A stretch of 64,000 nucleotides of DNA from Saccharothrix luteola (GTDB lineage Bacteria > Actinomycetota > Actinomycetes > Mycobacteriales > Pseudonocardiaceae). Position 1 is the stretch's first letter; every line of letters begins with the position of its first letter. Positions 8,790 through 17,702 of this stretch are shown here, in pieces. The DNA is taken from positions 62,001-126,000 of the forward strand of contig NZ_JAJHUO010000019.1 of assembly GCF_020859565.1 (NCBI RefSeq), in the 5' to 3' direction. The position numbers and the translations under genes were made by a program. The notes below the pieces were generated by a model. That model ran no database searches. It was given only the letters and a program-made list of their open reading frames with translations, and was not told the DNA's origin.

Positions 8790-11291
8790 ATGCGTCCCGA
8801 GGACGTCGTCGAACTGCGGGTGCACGGCGTGTCCGGCACCCCGCCGGAAGCGATGCTGGGTGACCCGTTCCCGACCCCGGTGGCCGGTGACGACGTCGCG
8901 CGGTTCCTGCGGGCGGCCAAGCCGGCGCGGGCGCCGTCCAGCGGGCGGACGCGGACCGTGGAGGCGTTCCACTGGGGCCGGTTCACCTCGGGCGGCGCGA
9001 GCCGGGCGCTGTGGCTGGTGCTGATCCCGTTCGCGATCCTCAACCTGGCCCGGTACACGCTGCTCGGCGCGGGCCGGTTCGCCGAGGCGGTGTTGCGGCT
9101 GCTCGGCCTGGTGCTGACGGGCATGCTGGTGGCGGCCACCGCGTACGTGTCGCTGGAGCTGCTGGTGCGGCAGTGCGCGGGCACGGCGGCGTGCCGGTCG
9201 GAGCACCTGGCGTTCTTCGACGGCTGGCCGTTCGGGGCGATGCTGCTGGTCGGCGCGGTCCCGCCGGGGCTGGTGATCACCGTGCTGTGGTGGTTCGGCC
9301 GGCAGACGTTCCTCTACGAGCCCAAGGGCACGCACCACGCGTGGGAGACCCGCACGGGCAGCCTGGGCGACTACGCGTTCTGGCACACGTCGCCGCGCAC
9401 GCCAGTGCTGCGTGACGCGCACGTGGCGGCGGCGTGCGTGGTGGTGGGGGTGCTGTACGCGGGCGCGTTGCGGACCTCGCAACCCGATCGGCCGTCGGAC
9501 GTGCTGTCGTGGACGGTGGTCGGGCTGGGCGTGGTGGTGCTGGCGTGGGCCATCGGGTGCGTGGTGATGTCGCCGGACCGGCGGGAGGTGAACTCGCGGG
9601 CGCTCAAGTGGGTGTCGGCGGCGTACCTGCTGCTCGCGGCGGGGTTGGCGACGGCGTTCCTGTGGCGGGTGCCGACCGGCGCGTCCGGGTCGGTGACGCC
9701 GTTGGCGGGGTTCGAGTCGGTCACGAACATCCTGGCGGCCTCGGCGATGCTGCTGCTGGTCGTGCTGCTGGGGGCGTGCGTGCGCCTGCGGCACTCCGCG
9801 CGCGGTGTCGAGCTGATGGTGGCGGACAAGCGGTTCCGGCCGATGTGGCACGGCTACGCGGCCGTGGTGATCGCGGCGGTCGCCACCACGTTGGCGGTCG
9901 GGTTCAGCGGTGGGCTGGCGTACCGGGTGGTGGACTGGATCGGCGACCCGGTGCCGGAGGCGGGGCGCCAGGGGCTGGTGCTGAGCACGAGCTACCTGGT
10001 CGGCGCGGGGCTGTGGGGCGTGCTGGCGATCGCGTTCCCGCTGCTGGTGGCGCCGATCGTGGCGGCGATGGTGCGGCAGGTGTCGAGCGCGCTGGTGCTC
10101 GCGGCGGGTTCGGCCGCCGCGGCGGTGGCGGTGGTGTTGCGGTGGACGCCGATGCCGGGCTGGGCGTTCTGGGCCGCCGCGGTCGCGGCCGGTCTGCTGT
10201 ACGCGGTCGGCGCGGTGTCCTGGGCGCGCCACGCGAACGGCGTCGAGGTCCGCGAGGGCGTCGTGACCGACTACCCCGGGCGCGCGGACCGGCCGGGCAT
10301 CGGCAAGGTGGCGTTCAACCAGCGGTTGGCCTCGGCGAAGTACCGCTACCACTGGCTGCTCGGCGCGATCGCGTTGCTGGGTGGTGTGCTGGTGGCGGCG
10401 GGTGGCGGGCTCGCGCTGGCCCGGCTCGCGCACCCGGACTGGCGGGCCGCCCCGCCGCCGGGCCTGGCCGACTGGCTGTCGACCGTCCCGGCGCAGGAGC
10501 TGGGCGCGTTGGGCAGCCTGGTGGTGTCCGGGCTCGTGCTGGTCTTGTTGTTGTTGGGCGTGCGGACGTGGCAGAGCCCGCGGATGCGCACGGCGGTCGG
10601 CATCGTGTGGGACCTGGTGGCGTTCTGGCCGAGGTTGGCGCACCCGATCTGCCCGCCGCCCTACGGCGGTCGCGCCACCATCGAGCTCACCTCCCGGGCG
10701 GTCCGGCTGGCCGGGCACCACGACGTGGGCGCGGTCGTGCTGTCGGGGCACAGCCAGGGCAGCGTGGTGTGCTTCGCCGCGTTGTCGTTGCTGCGCCGGG
10801 AGAGCGAGCGACCCGACCCGGCCGACGGCGAGCGGTACATCCGACAGGCCGACGCGGTCGCCGCGCTGCGCCGGGTCGGCCTCGTCACGTACGGCTCGCA
10901 GTTGCAGTGGGCGTACTCGCGGCTGTTCCCGCACTACCTCGGCCACGCCGAGCTCGTCGGCCTGCACGACGAGCTCGGCGACCGCTGGTGGAACGTGCAC
11001 CGGCTCACCGACCCGTTGGGCGGGCCGGTGCAGGTGTGGCCGGAGACGGCCGAGGAGCAGGTGTTCGCGGGGCCCAAGCTGTGGGGCGTGCGCTGCGGCA
11101 ACGACGTGCGGCTGCGTGACCCGGAGTTCCTCGACCCGGACCCGGACATGGTCGCCTCGCCGTTGCGCGGGCACAGCGACTACTACGACGACCCGGTGTT
11201 CGACGAGGTGGTGGCCAGGGTGGCGGAGGCCGTCGCGCCGGTGCGCACCACCGTGGTGATCGGCGACCTGTCGCTGTCGGGCGGGTCCTGA
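8790..11291 (+). CDS. Polytopic membrane protein with C-terminal lipase-like hydrolase
   Basis: 833 aa. The N-terminus (VELRVHGVSGTPPEAML) is typical of an actinomycete family of unknown function. From about residue 75 to 595 I count roughly 13 hydrophobic segments. The C-terminal ~230 residues contain AVVLSGHSQGSVVCFAAL, a GxSxG nucleophile elbow of an alpha/beta hydrolase, and a late His in PLRGHSDYYDD that could complete the triad. ATG 8790 follows AGGGGA by 6 nt. The product should be a membrane-anchored esterase or lipase; the substrate is unknown. It ends 3 nt before the convergent SDR gene. The 185 nt upstream, shared with the divergent aminopeptidase gene, hold no other gene. Confidence 0.75.
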   Translation: MRPEDVVELRVHGVSGTPPEAMLGDPFPTPVAGDDVARFLRAAKPARAPSSGRTRTVEAFHWGRFTSGGASRALWLVLIPFAILNLARYTLLGAGRFAEAVLRLLGLVLTGMLVAATAYVSLELLVRQCAGTAACRSEHLAFFDGWPFGAMLLVGAVPPGLVITVLWWFGRQTFLYEPKGTHHAWETRTGSLGDYAFWHTSPRTPVLRDAHVAAACVVVGVLYAGALRTSQPDRPSDVLSWTVVGLGVVVLAWAIGCVVMSPDRREVNSRALKWVSAAYLLLAAGLATAFLWRVPTGASGSVTPLAGFESVTNILAASAMLLLVVLLGACVRLRHSARGVELMVADKRFRPMWHGYAAVVIAAVATTLAVGFSGGLAYRVVDWIGDPVPEAGRQGLVLSTSYLVGAGLWGVLAIAFPLLVAPIVAAMVRQVSSALVLAAGSAAAAVAVVLRWTPMPGWAFWAAAVAAGLLYAVGAVSWARHANGVEVREGVVTDYPGRADRPGIGKVAFNQRLASAKYRYHWLLGAIALLGGVLVAAGGGLALARLAHPDWRAAPPPGLADWLSTVPAQELGALGSLVVSGLVLVLLLLGVRTWQSPRMRTAVGIVWDLVAFWPRLAHPICPPPYGGRATIELTSRAVRLAGHHDVGAVVLSGHSQGSVVCFAALSLLRRESERPDPADGERYIRQADAVAALRRVGLVTYGSQLQWAYSRLFPHYLGHAELVGLHDELGDRWWNVHRLTDPLGGPVQVWPETAEEQVFAGPKLWGVRCGNDVRLRDPEFLDPDPDMVASPLRGHSDYYDDPVFDEVVARVAEAVAPVRTTVVIGDLSLSGGS

Positions 11292-11294
11292 GCC

Positions 11295-12071
11295 TCAGCC
11301 CTGGAGCACGGACCGGGTGACGCGTTCGGCGATCGCGGCCACCATCGTGCGCGGGCGGCGCGGGACGAGGTGGGCGCCGAGCGCGTTGCGCAGGCCCGGC
11401 GTGACGTAGGCGCGGTCGCGGTCCAGCCCGTCGAGGGCCGCGCGCACGACGGCCTCGGCGCTCATCATCCGACCGCCGATCGCGGCGCGCGGGGTGACCC
11501 GGTCGAAGAAGCTGGTCTCGGTCGGGCCGGGGCACAGGGCGAGCACCTTGATGCCCCGGTCCCGGTACTCCCGGCGCAGCGCGAGGCTGAAGTTCAGCAC
11601 GAACGCCTTGCCCGCGCTGTAGGTGGCGAAGTACGGCGAGGGCTGGAACCCGGCCGTGGAACCGACGTTGACCACGGCGCCGGAGCCCGCTTCGAGCATC
11701 CCCGGCACGAGCGCGCGGGTCAGGCCGACCAGCGCGACCACGTTGACCATCAGCTGCTCCTGGTCGTGGCCGTTGGGGATCTCCTCGAACCGGCCGGCGG
11801 TGCCGAAGCCGGCGTTGTTCACCAGCGTGTGGACGGGGCCGGTCAGCCGTGCGACCACCGAGTCGACCGCGTCCGGCGCGGACAGGTCCTGCACGACGAC
11901 GTCGACCTTGGCGCCGTGCTCGTGGCGGAGGCGGTCGGCGAGGGCGTCCAGGCGGTCGGCGGAGCGGGCGACGAGGACGAGGTCGTGGCCGCGGGCGGCG
12001 AGCCGGTCGGCGAACTCGACGCCCAGCCCGGCGGACGCGCCGGTGACGAGGGCGGTGGGGCGGTGGGCCAT
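11295..12071 (-). CDS. SDR-family oxidoreductase (DltE/YqjQ-like)
   Basis: 258 aa classical short-chain dehydrogenase. The nucleotide-binding motif TGASAGLG is at residues ~9-16, NNAG near 90, catalytic Ser in NVGSTAG near 138, and Tyr/Lys in ATYSAGK near 151-155. The arrangement (LVTGASAGLGVEFADRLAARG) fits the subgroup annotated as general NAD(P)-dependent reductases acting on ketones or acyl chains; substrate unknown. ATG 12071 follows GGAG by 5 nt. It is divergent from a TetR gene with 121 nt between, so it is the likely target of that repressor. Confidence 0.86.
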   Translation of the reverse strand: MAHRPTALVTGASAGLGVEFADRLAARGHDLVLVARSADRLDALADRLRHEHGAKVDVVVQDLSAPDAVDSVVARLTGPVHTLVNNAGFGTAGRFEEIPNGHDQEQLMVNVVALVGLTRALVPGMLEAGSGAVVNVGSTAGFQPSPYFATYSAGKAFVLNFSLALRREYRDRGIKVLALCPGPTETSFFDRVTPRAAIGGRMMSAEAVVRAALDGLDRDRAYVTPGLRNALGAHLVPRRPRTMVAAIAERVTRSVLQG

Positions 12072-12159
12072 GTCATCTCCATCGGCTCGGTTATGTGAGA
12101 CATGTTAGGCACAGGTAGGCCACTAGCTGCGACACTGATGTTCCATTTGATGCGATAGC

Positions 12160-12177
12160 TGTACCATCGGTGGTGCA
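12160..12177. promoter_or_regulatory. Candidate operator (imperfect palindrome) for TetR-type regulator
   Basis: TGTACCATCGGTGGTGCA, 14 of 18 positions symmetrical (TG-ACCA ... TGGT-CA), lies in the divergent SDR/TetR spacer immediately before the TetR ribosome site. The position suits autorepression. The symmetry is imperfect and it occurs once, so confidence is low. Confidence 0.35.
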
Positions 12178-12192
12178 CGGGAGGAGACAGTC

Positions 12193-12762
12193 TTGGCAGC
12201 GACACGGCCGTTGCGCGCCGATGCCGAACGCAGCGTGCGGACGATCCTCGAAGCCGCCGAGCGCCTGCTGTCGGTGAACCCCGGCGCGTCCATGGAGCAG
12301 ATCGCCGAGGCCGCGGGCGTCGCGCGGACCACCGTGCACCGGCGGTTCGTAAACCGGCAGGCGCTGGTGGAGGCGATGACGGCCGACGTGGTGCGGCAGC
12401 TGGACGAGGTGATGGACGCGGGCCGGCCGGAGACCGCGCCGCCGCTGGTCGCGCTGCACGAGATCACCGCGAACGTGCTGCGGGTCAAGATCGGGTGGCC
12501 GTTCGCGATGGGCGTCGTCTTCACCGCCGCCGACTCGCCCGCCGCCGAGGGCAAGCGCCGGGTGGACGACCGCTGCCTGGTGCTGCTGCGCCGGGCGCGG
12601 GACGAGGGGCTGCTCGACGCCTCCGCCGACCTGGACTGGACGCGGCGGGTGTTCTACGCGTTGATCGGCGAGGCGGTGCACGGGCCGGACAGCGGCCTCG
12701 AACCGGACGCGCTGGCGCAGCGGGTGGTCGACACCCTCCTGCACGGCGCCGGGCCGCGTTAG
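12193..12762 (+). CDS. TetR/AcrR-family transcriptional regulator
   Basis: 189 aa. The N-terminal helix-turn-helix spans residues ~15-60 (ILEAAERLL ... MEQIAEAAGVARTTVHRRF); the rest is a helical ligand-binding domain. The start codon is TTG 12193, supported by GGGAGGAGA about 5 nt upstream. It is divergent from the SDR at 11295-12071, the usual arrangement for a repressor controlling a neighbouring enzyme. Its C-terminus abuts a decayed amidohydrolase. The ligand is unknown. Confidence 0.85.
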   Translation: MAATRPLRADAERSVRTILEAAERLLSVNPGASMEQIAEAAGVARTTVHRRFVNRQALVEAMTADVVRQLDEVMDAGRPETAPPLVALHEITANVLRVKIGWPFAMGVVFTAADSPAAEGKRRVDDRCLVLLRRARDEGLLDASADLDWTRRVFYALIGEAVHGPDSGLEPDALAQRVVDTLLHGAGPR

Positions 12763-12804
12763 GCGGGGCGGGTGGGCTTGTCCGGGTCGGTGATCGAGCA
12801 GACG

Positions 12805-13465
12805 CCTGCCTGCCGGGCAACCTGGCGCGGCAGCGCGAGCTGGCCGCGTCCCGAGACGACGGCGCCGACCTGCCCGTCCTCGCGCCGGAGGTGGTTGAGG
12901 CGTTGGTGGACATGGCGCACGAGCGGGGGTTGAAGGTCATCGTCCACGCCATCACGGCGAAGGAGGTCGGGATCGCGGTGGACGCGGGGTCGACGGCCTG
13001 GCGCACGTGTGGTGCGACGCCGGCGACGACCTGGTCGGCTGGGTCGCGCAACGGGGTGTCTTCGTGGTCGGCACACTCGTGTACTTCGAGTCCATCAGCG
13101 GTCGGACGACCACCGTCGACCACGCGGCGCACGGCAGCTTCGAGCACGCCCTGCACGCGCGGCACGTGTGCTGCACCAGGCCGGCGTGCCGATCGTCGCG
13201 GGCACCGACGCGAACCCGTGGGCGTCACGAGCACGGCGTGGCCGTGCACCGGGAACTGGAACTGCTCGCCCGGGCCGGCCTGACCCCGCGACAAGCCCTC
13301 ACCGCGCCGACCAGCGCACCGCCCTCCACTTCGGACTGACCGACCGGGGCCGCGTCGCGCCGGCCTGCGCGCGGACCTGCTGCTGGTGGACGGCGACCCG
13401 ACCACCGACATCACGGCGATCGGCGCGGTGTCCGTCGTGTGGCGGCGCGGGGTCAGATTCGCTCG
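12805..13465 (+). pseudogene. Amidohydrolase (imidazolonepropionase-like) remnant, multiply frameshifted
   Basis: Translated pieces in changing frames read as one metal-dependent amidohydrolase C-terminus: LPVLAPEVVEALVDMAHERG and LKVIVHAITAKEVGIAVDAG, then GLAHVWCDAGDDLVGWVAQR and GVFVVGTLVYFES, then VLHQAGVPIVAGTDANPW, then HGVAVHRELELLARAGLTPR, then TALHFGLTDRGRVAP, then GLRADLLLVDGDPTTDITAI. At least five frame changes occur within about 650 nt. The N-terminal half, with the first beta-strands and HxH metal motif, is missing, and part of the middle seems deleted. No ribosome site or start is visible. It lies between the TetR gene and the 3' end of the NACHT gene and overlaps the latter slightly. 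Confidence 0.8.
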
Positions 13466-16400
13466 ACCTTGATCCCCTTGCCCGCTCCCACGACTCGGTG
13501 GCGGTTCGCGTAGACGCGGACCGTCATCCGCCGGTCGCCCAACGGGGACAGGTCGATGTCCTGGATGTCGTCCCGGCTGGACAGGATTTCCACCACCTGG
13601 ACCCCGGACAGCCCCCTGATCTGGTCGAGGTACTCGGCGTGGGCCGTCGTGGAGATCTGGAGGGTGGTCAGGGACCTCACCGCGTCGAGCCTCGACAGGT
13701 CGAGCGCCCCGCACAGGCGCAACGACAACGCCCGCAACGCGGGGAAGTGCGCCAGTTCAGCGAGGTCGTCGAGCCCGTCGACCCGGTAGAACCCGAGGCT
13801 CGTCAGGTGCGGCGCGTACTCGGCGAGCGCTCGCAGCCCGCCTTCGAACCCCAGCGGTCGCCCGTCTCCGAGCCGGCCGAGGTCGAGGTCGCGCAGCGCT
13901 TCGAGCTCGCCGAGCGGCGCCGGGTCGAGGCCGGCGGGGAAGTCGTAGAGCGCCAGCTGCTCCAGCCGGGAGAGGCTCGTGAGCGGCGCCAGGTCGGCAG
14001 TGGGCGCCAGGTTCTTCACACCCAGCCCGGACAGCCGGGGCAGCGCCCGGAGTTCGGACAGGTCGACCGACTGATCGCCGCGCGGGTAGAAGTACAGGCG
14101 CTCCAGCGCCAAACCGGCGAGCGGCTCCAGGTGGACGTGCGGGACCGGGCCGAGCAGGAGCGTGTGCAGTTCCCGGTGTTCCAGCAGCGGGGCGAGGTCG
14201 TCGAACCGGCCGCCCAGCGAAGCGGACGTGAGGTGCGGCAGGCCGGCGAGGGGGCGCAGGTCGGCCATGCTCTCCAACTCCACGCGGAGCCCGCCGAGGT
14301 GGCGCAGCTTCGGGACCTGGGTCAGGAGGACCTCGTCATCCACCCTGATCTCCCCGTCGAGGAGCGGTGCGTCGGCCAGCACGCGGTCGGCGTACTCGCC
14401 CGGGTCGAAGTAGCGCCACGCCTTGATCAACTCGCGCTGGACCTCGTGGCGCGGGTCCCGCGCGAAGCGTTCGAGGACCGGCCAGGCGTCGGGGCCGTTG
14501 ATCAACGCGGCGGTGCGCACGGTCGCGGCGGCGGCGGCCTCCGACAGGTCCCCCGGGTTGACGCCCAGGCGCGGCAACAAGGCTTCGCCGCCTGCCGCCA
14601 GGGACCGGGCCTCCACGACGCTGCGGGGCGGCAAGAGGTCGGCCAGGCAACGCTCGACGCGTTCGGCCAGGTCCGGGGACAAAGCCGGGTCGGCCTCCAT
14701 CGCCGCGGCGGCCAGCAGGTGGAGTCGGCGGCGTCGCCGCGGCTCGGCGTCGGCGCGGTCGAGCAGGCCGGACAGGAGCTCGGCGCGCAGCGGGGCGTTC
14801 GCGAGACCGGCGGCCATCACCACGATGTCGCGCCACTGGTCCAGGTGCGCCTGCCGCACCAGCAGGCCGATGTCGCCCTGGTCCGCGGCCTCCTCGGCGG
14901 TCAGGAACTCCTGGAAGCTGCGGTGCACGAAGTCGATCCGGCCGGTCACAGGTTCGCGCACGACGCCGCTGCGGTGGACGAGGTGGTCGAGCACCGTCTC
15001 CGCGTCGTGCGTCACGCGCGGCATGGCGGCCAGCCGTTCGGCCAGGCGGCGCACGGCTTCCTCGCGGCTCAGCTCGGACCGGCCGTTGATCGACAGCCGC
15101 CAGGCCAGGTGGCGCAGCAGGTGACGGCGGTCCTGGCCGGCCAGCTCGGTCGCGCCGCGGATGTGGCGCTCGGCGTCACGCCGGTCCAGCAGCAGCGTCA
15201 ACGCCGTCCGGTACAGCTCCAGGCGGTCACGCGGCAGGAACGTGCGGCGGTCGAGGTTGAGCGCGCAGAGCATCGCGCACAGCAGGGGACTGGTGGCCAG
15301 CGCGCGCAGGTGCGGGTTGGCGTCCAACCGGCTGAGCAACGCGCCCTCGTGCCGGGGCAGGTCGGCTTCGTCGCACGGCAGCCCGCCCGCGTCCCGCGCG
15401 GCCCGGTGCCAGTGGCGGATCAGCGCGCGGACGTCGGCGGCGCTCATCCGCTCCAGGAACGCGGACTCGAAGCCCTCCGCCGTCAACCACCCCGCCGTCG
15501 CGGCGCCGGGGCGTGAGGTCAGCACCCAGCGGACGTCCGGGAACGCCCGGCTCAGCTTGCTCAACCACTCCCGCACGGGGCCGCGTTCGGCCGCCGGCAG
15601 TTCGTCCACGCCGTCCACGAGCACCAGCGCGCGCCCGGACTCCAGTTGCCGGTGCACGAAACCGGGCGGCATCACCCCGGCCAACGGCTGCGCGGTGTCC
15701 TCCACGAACCCCTCGGGGCCGGGCAGACCGCGACCGGCGTGACCACGCAGCTCGACCAGGAACGGCACGCGGCCGTTGAGGTCCGCCAGCTCACCCCGGA
15801 ACGCGCCGCGTGCCGCGTTGATCGCGAGCCAGCGCAACAACGTCGACTTGCCCGAACCCGCCTCGCCCCGGATGAGGATGCGTTCGTTGGCGGCCAGAGC
15901 GCGCTCCACCCGCACCGCGCCGTCCTGCCCGTCGTGCGTTCCGTCGCGCCACCGCGTCAGCTCGTCGGCCGCGTGCGCGCGCCGTTGCGCCCCGGTGACC
16001 GACAGGCTGATGTACGCGACGCTCAACGTGGTCCGGGGCCGGAAGCGGCGCACGTCCACGCCGAACAGCTCGATGTCGTCCAACGACTCGCTCACCAGCC
16101 GCAGGTAGCGGGTGCGGAACTCGGCGTCGTTCGCGGTGCCCTGCGGCGCCATCAACGCCGGCGCGGGCAGCCGGGCGAGCACCTGCCCGACCTGTTCGGA
16201 CAGACCGGACACCCGGCCCAGCAGTTCGGCGCTCGCCCGTGCCGCGAACGGCGTCAGGTGCACGACGAGTTGGATGAAGCACGCGCAGCACTCGTCCAGC
16301 AGGACGGTGTGGAACCACGACGCCGCCTCGCCGAGGCCGGCGCCGGCCGGTAACGCGGCGCGCAGCCGACCGGCCAGCTTCGCCGGGTCGACGTCCACCT

Positions 16401-16713
16401 CGAACAGCCCGGCGTCGGACAGGTCCGCGCCCTCGAACGCCGACACCACCTCGGCCATCGCGGCGAGCCGTTCGTGCTCGGGCAGGCCGGGCACCTCCTG
16501 CCGGCACAGCGGCAGCAGGCGTTCGGCGACCGCGTCCACCAGGGCCTCGACCTCGCGGTTGAACCGCCGCCGCTGGAAGTCGTCGGTCAGCCGGGCCCCG
16601 ATCAGGTCCACCAGCGGCTTGGTCCGCTCCGCCCGGCCCGTGCGCTGGGTCAGCCACAGCTTCAACGCCGACCCGACCAGCGTGCCGCCCACCCGCAGTA
16701 CCACCGGCTCCAC
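13453..16713 (-). CDS. NACHT-domain STAND NTPase with leucine-rich repeats (bNACHT-like)
   Basis: 1086 aa. Residues ~1-190 are a helical N-terminal region (VLRVGGTLVGSALKLWL ... FQRRRFNREVEALVDAVAER) like the NACHT N-terminal helical domain NNH1. The NACHT core has Walker A RGEAGSGKSTLLRWLA near 280-290, Walker B ALVLVDGVDELP near 362 and WVLTSRPG sensor region, followed by a winged-helix area (FVHRSFQEFLTAEEAA). From about residue 795 to 1060 there are leucine-rich repeats (LRPLAGLPHLTSASL, LRALPRLSGLGVKNL). GTG 16713 follows GGAGGAGGGG. Relatives defend against phage by sensing infection; no separate toxin domain is evident, so the effector may be the N-terminal domain. No partner gene is adjacent on the same strand. 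Confidence 0.85.
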   Translation of the reverse strand: MEPVVLRVGGTLVGSALKLWLTQRTGRAERTKPLVDLIGARLTDDFQRRRFNREVEALVDAVAERLLPLCRQEVPGLPEHERLAAMAEVVSAFEGADLSDAGLFEVDVDPAKLAGRLRAALPAGAGLGEAASWFHTVLLDECCACFIQLVVHLTPFAARASAELLGRVSGLSEQVGQVLARLPAPALMAPQGTANDAEFRTRYLRLVSESLDDIELFGVDVRRFRPRTTLSVAYISLSVTGAQRRAHAADELTRWRDGTHDGQDGAVRVERALAANERILIRGEAGSGKSTLLRWLAINAARGAFRGELADLNGRVPFLVELRGHAGRGLPGPEGFVEDTAQPLAGVMPPGFVHRQLESGRALVLVDGVDELPAAERGPVREWLSKLSRAFPDVRWVLTSRPGAATAGWLTAEGFESAFLERMSAADVRALIRHWHRAARDAGGLPCDEADLPRHEGALLSRLDANPHLRALATSPLLCAMLCALNLDRRTFLPRDRLELYRTALTLLLDRRDAERHIRGATELAGQDRRHLLRHLAWRLSINGRSELSREEAVRRLAERLAAMPRVTHDAETVLDHLVHRSGVVREPVTGRIDFVHRSFQEFLTAEEAADQGDIGLLVRQAHLDQWRDIVVMAAGLANAPLRAELLSGLLDRADAEPRRRRRLHLLAAAAMEADPALSPDLAERVERCLADLLPPRSVVEARSLAAGGEALLPRLGVNPGDLSEAAAAATVRTAALINGPDAWPVLERFARDPRHEVQRELIKAWRYFDPGEYADRVLADAPLLDGEIRVDDEVLLTQVPKLRHLGGLRVELESMADLRPLAGLPHLTSASLGGRFDDLAPLLEHRELHTLLLGPVPHVHLEPLAGLALERLYFYPRGDQSVDLSELRALPRLSGLGVKNLAPTADLAPLTSLSRLEQLALYDFPAGLDPAPLGELEALRDLDLGRLGDGRPLGFEGGLRALAEYAPHLTSLGFYRVDGLDDLAELAHFPALRALSLRLCGALDLSRLDAVRSLTTLQISTTAHAEYLDQIRGLSGVQVVEILSSRDDIQDIDLSPLGDRRMTVRVYANRHRVVGAGKGIKVERI

Positions 16714-16825
16714 GGACCCCTCCTCCACCGTCGACACCCTGTTTATCGCGTCCGGCACACGCTCCGCACCGGTTCGCGGGCATGTGATGAGGTGGGGTCG
16801 CCTGCTACCGGGGAGGACCGTGCCA

Positions 16826-17272
16826 GTGATCATCCGCCGTGCCACCGCCGAGGACGTCCCCGCCATCGTCGCCCTGCTCGCCGACGACGAGTTGGGCGCG
16901 CGACGCGAGTCGCCGGACGACCTGGCGCCCTACCTGCGGGCGTTCGAGGCGATCGACGCGGCCGGGCACGAGGTGCTGGCGGTGGCGGAACGCGACGGGC
17001 AGGTCGTGGGCACGCTGCAGCTCACGGTGTTGCGCGGCCTGTCGCGGAGGGGTGCGGCGCGGGCCCAGGTCGAGGCCGTGCGGGTGGCGTCCGCGGTGCG
17101 CGGGCAGGGGCTGGGGGAGCAGTTGATGCGGTGGGCGGTCGACGAGGCGAGGGCTCGCGGTTGCGTCGTCGTGCAGTTCACGTCGGACAAGACCCGCGTG
17201 GACGCGCACCGCTTCTACCGCCGCCTCGGCTTCGTCCAGTCCCACGAGGGCTTCAAGCTGCCGCTGTCGTGA
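16826..17272 (+). CDS. GNAT-family N-acetyltransferase
   Basis: 148 aa single GNAT domain: IIRRATAEDVPAIVALL opening, acetyl-CoA loop motif VASAVRGQGLGEQLM (R/Q-x-x-G-x-G/A) near residues 91-105, and C-terminal DAHRFYRRLGFVQSHEGF, a common end of small cytoplasmic acetyltransferases. GTG 16826 is 9 nt from GGGAGG; GTG 16820 in the same frame is the alternative. It is divergent from the NACHT gene with about 110 nt between. Acceptor substrate unknown. Confidence 0.86.
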   Translation: MIIRRATAEDVPAIVALLADDELGARRESPDDLAPYLRAFEAIDAAGHEVLAVAERDGQVVGTLQLTVLRGLSRRGAARAQVEAVRVASAVRGQGLGEQLMRWAVDEARARGCVVVQFTSDKTRVDAHRFYRRLGFVQSHEGFKLPLS

Positions 17273-17318
17273 CGCCGGGTAGGTTGCGGCGGTAAGTCCG
17301 CTCGACCGGGAAGTGCTG

Positions 17319-17702
17319 ATGATCCAAGTCCTCGCGACCGCGTTGACGGTCGTGGCGCTCGTCGCGGCCCTGTGGTCGCTGGTGCTGGTGGTCGCCGACC
17401 GGCCCATCACGCTCGCCACCAAGCCCACCCTCGGCCTCGCCGCGGTCGTCGTGCTGCTCGAAGCCGGGTTGCTCGTGCAGGCGGTGGCCGCGACGGTCGC
17501 CGTGCTGGGCTCCGACCGGGCCGGTCTGGACGCGCCCACGTTCTTCGGCTACCTGATCGCGGTGGTCGCCGTGCTGCCGGTCGGCGCGTTCTGGGCCCTG
17601 GGCGACCGGTCCCGGTGGGGCGCCGGGGTGTTGGCGGTGGCGTGCTCGAGCGTGCCGGTGATGATCCTGCGGCTCAACCAGCTCTGGGCGACCCATGGGT
17701 GA
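17319..17702 (+). CDS. Small four-helix membrane protein, unknown function
   Basis: 127 aa with four hydrophobic segments at residues ~3-22 (VLATALTVVALVAALWSLVL), 33-55, 72-92 and 98-115, and no enzymatic motif. ATG 17319 follows GGGAAG. Its stop overlaps the next small membrane protein by 8 nt, so the two are translationally coupled and probably form a pair. I do not recognise a characterised family; similar paired proteins are widespread in actinomycetes. Confidence 0.7.
   Translation: MIQVLATALTVVALVAALWSLVLVVADRPITLATKPTLGLAAVVVLLEAGLLVQAVAATVAVLGSDRAGLDAPTFFGYLIAVVAVLPVGAFWALGDRSRWGAGVLAVACSSVPVMILRLNQLWATHG

Noticed and set aside
13009-15516. 835-codon plus-strand frame opposite the NACHT gene
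   Set aside because: The minus-strand product has clear domains; only the first ~100 codons carry real signal, as part of the broken amidohydrolase.
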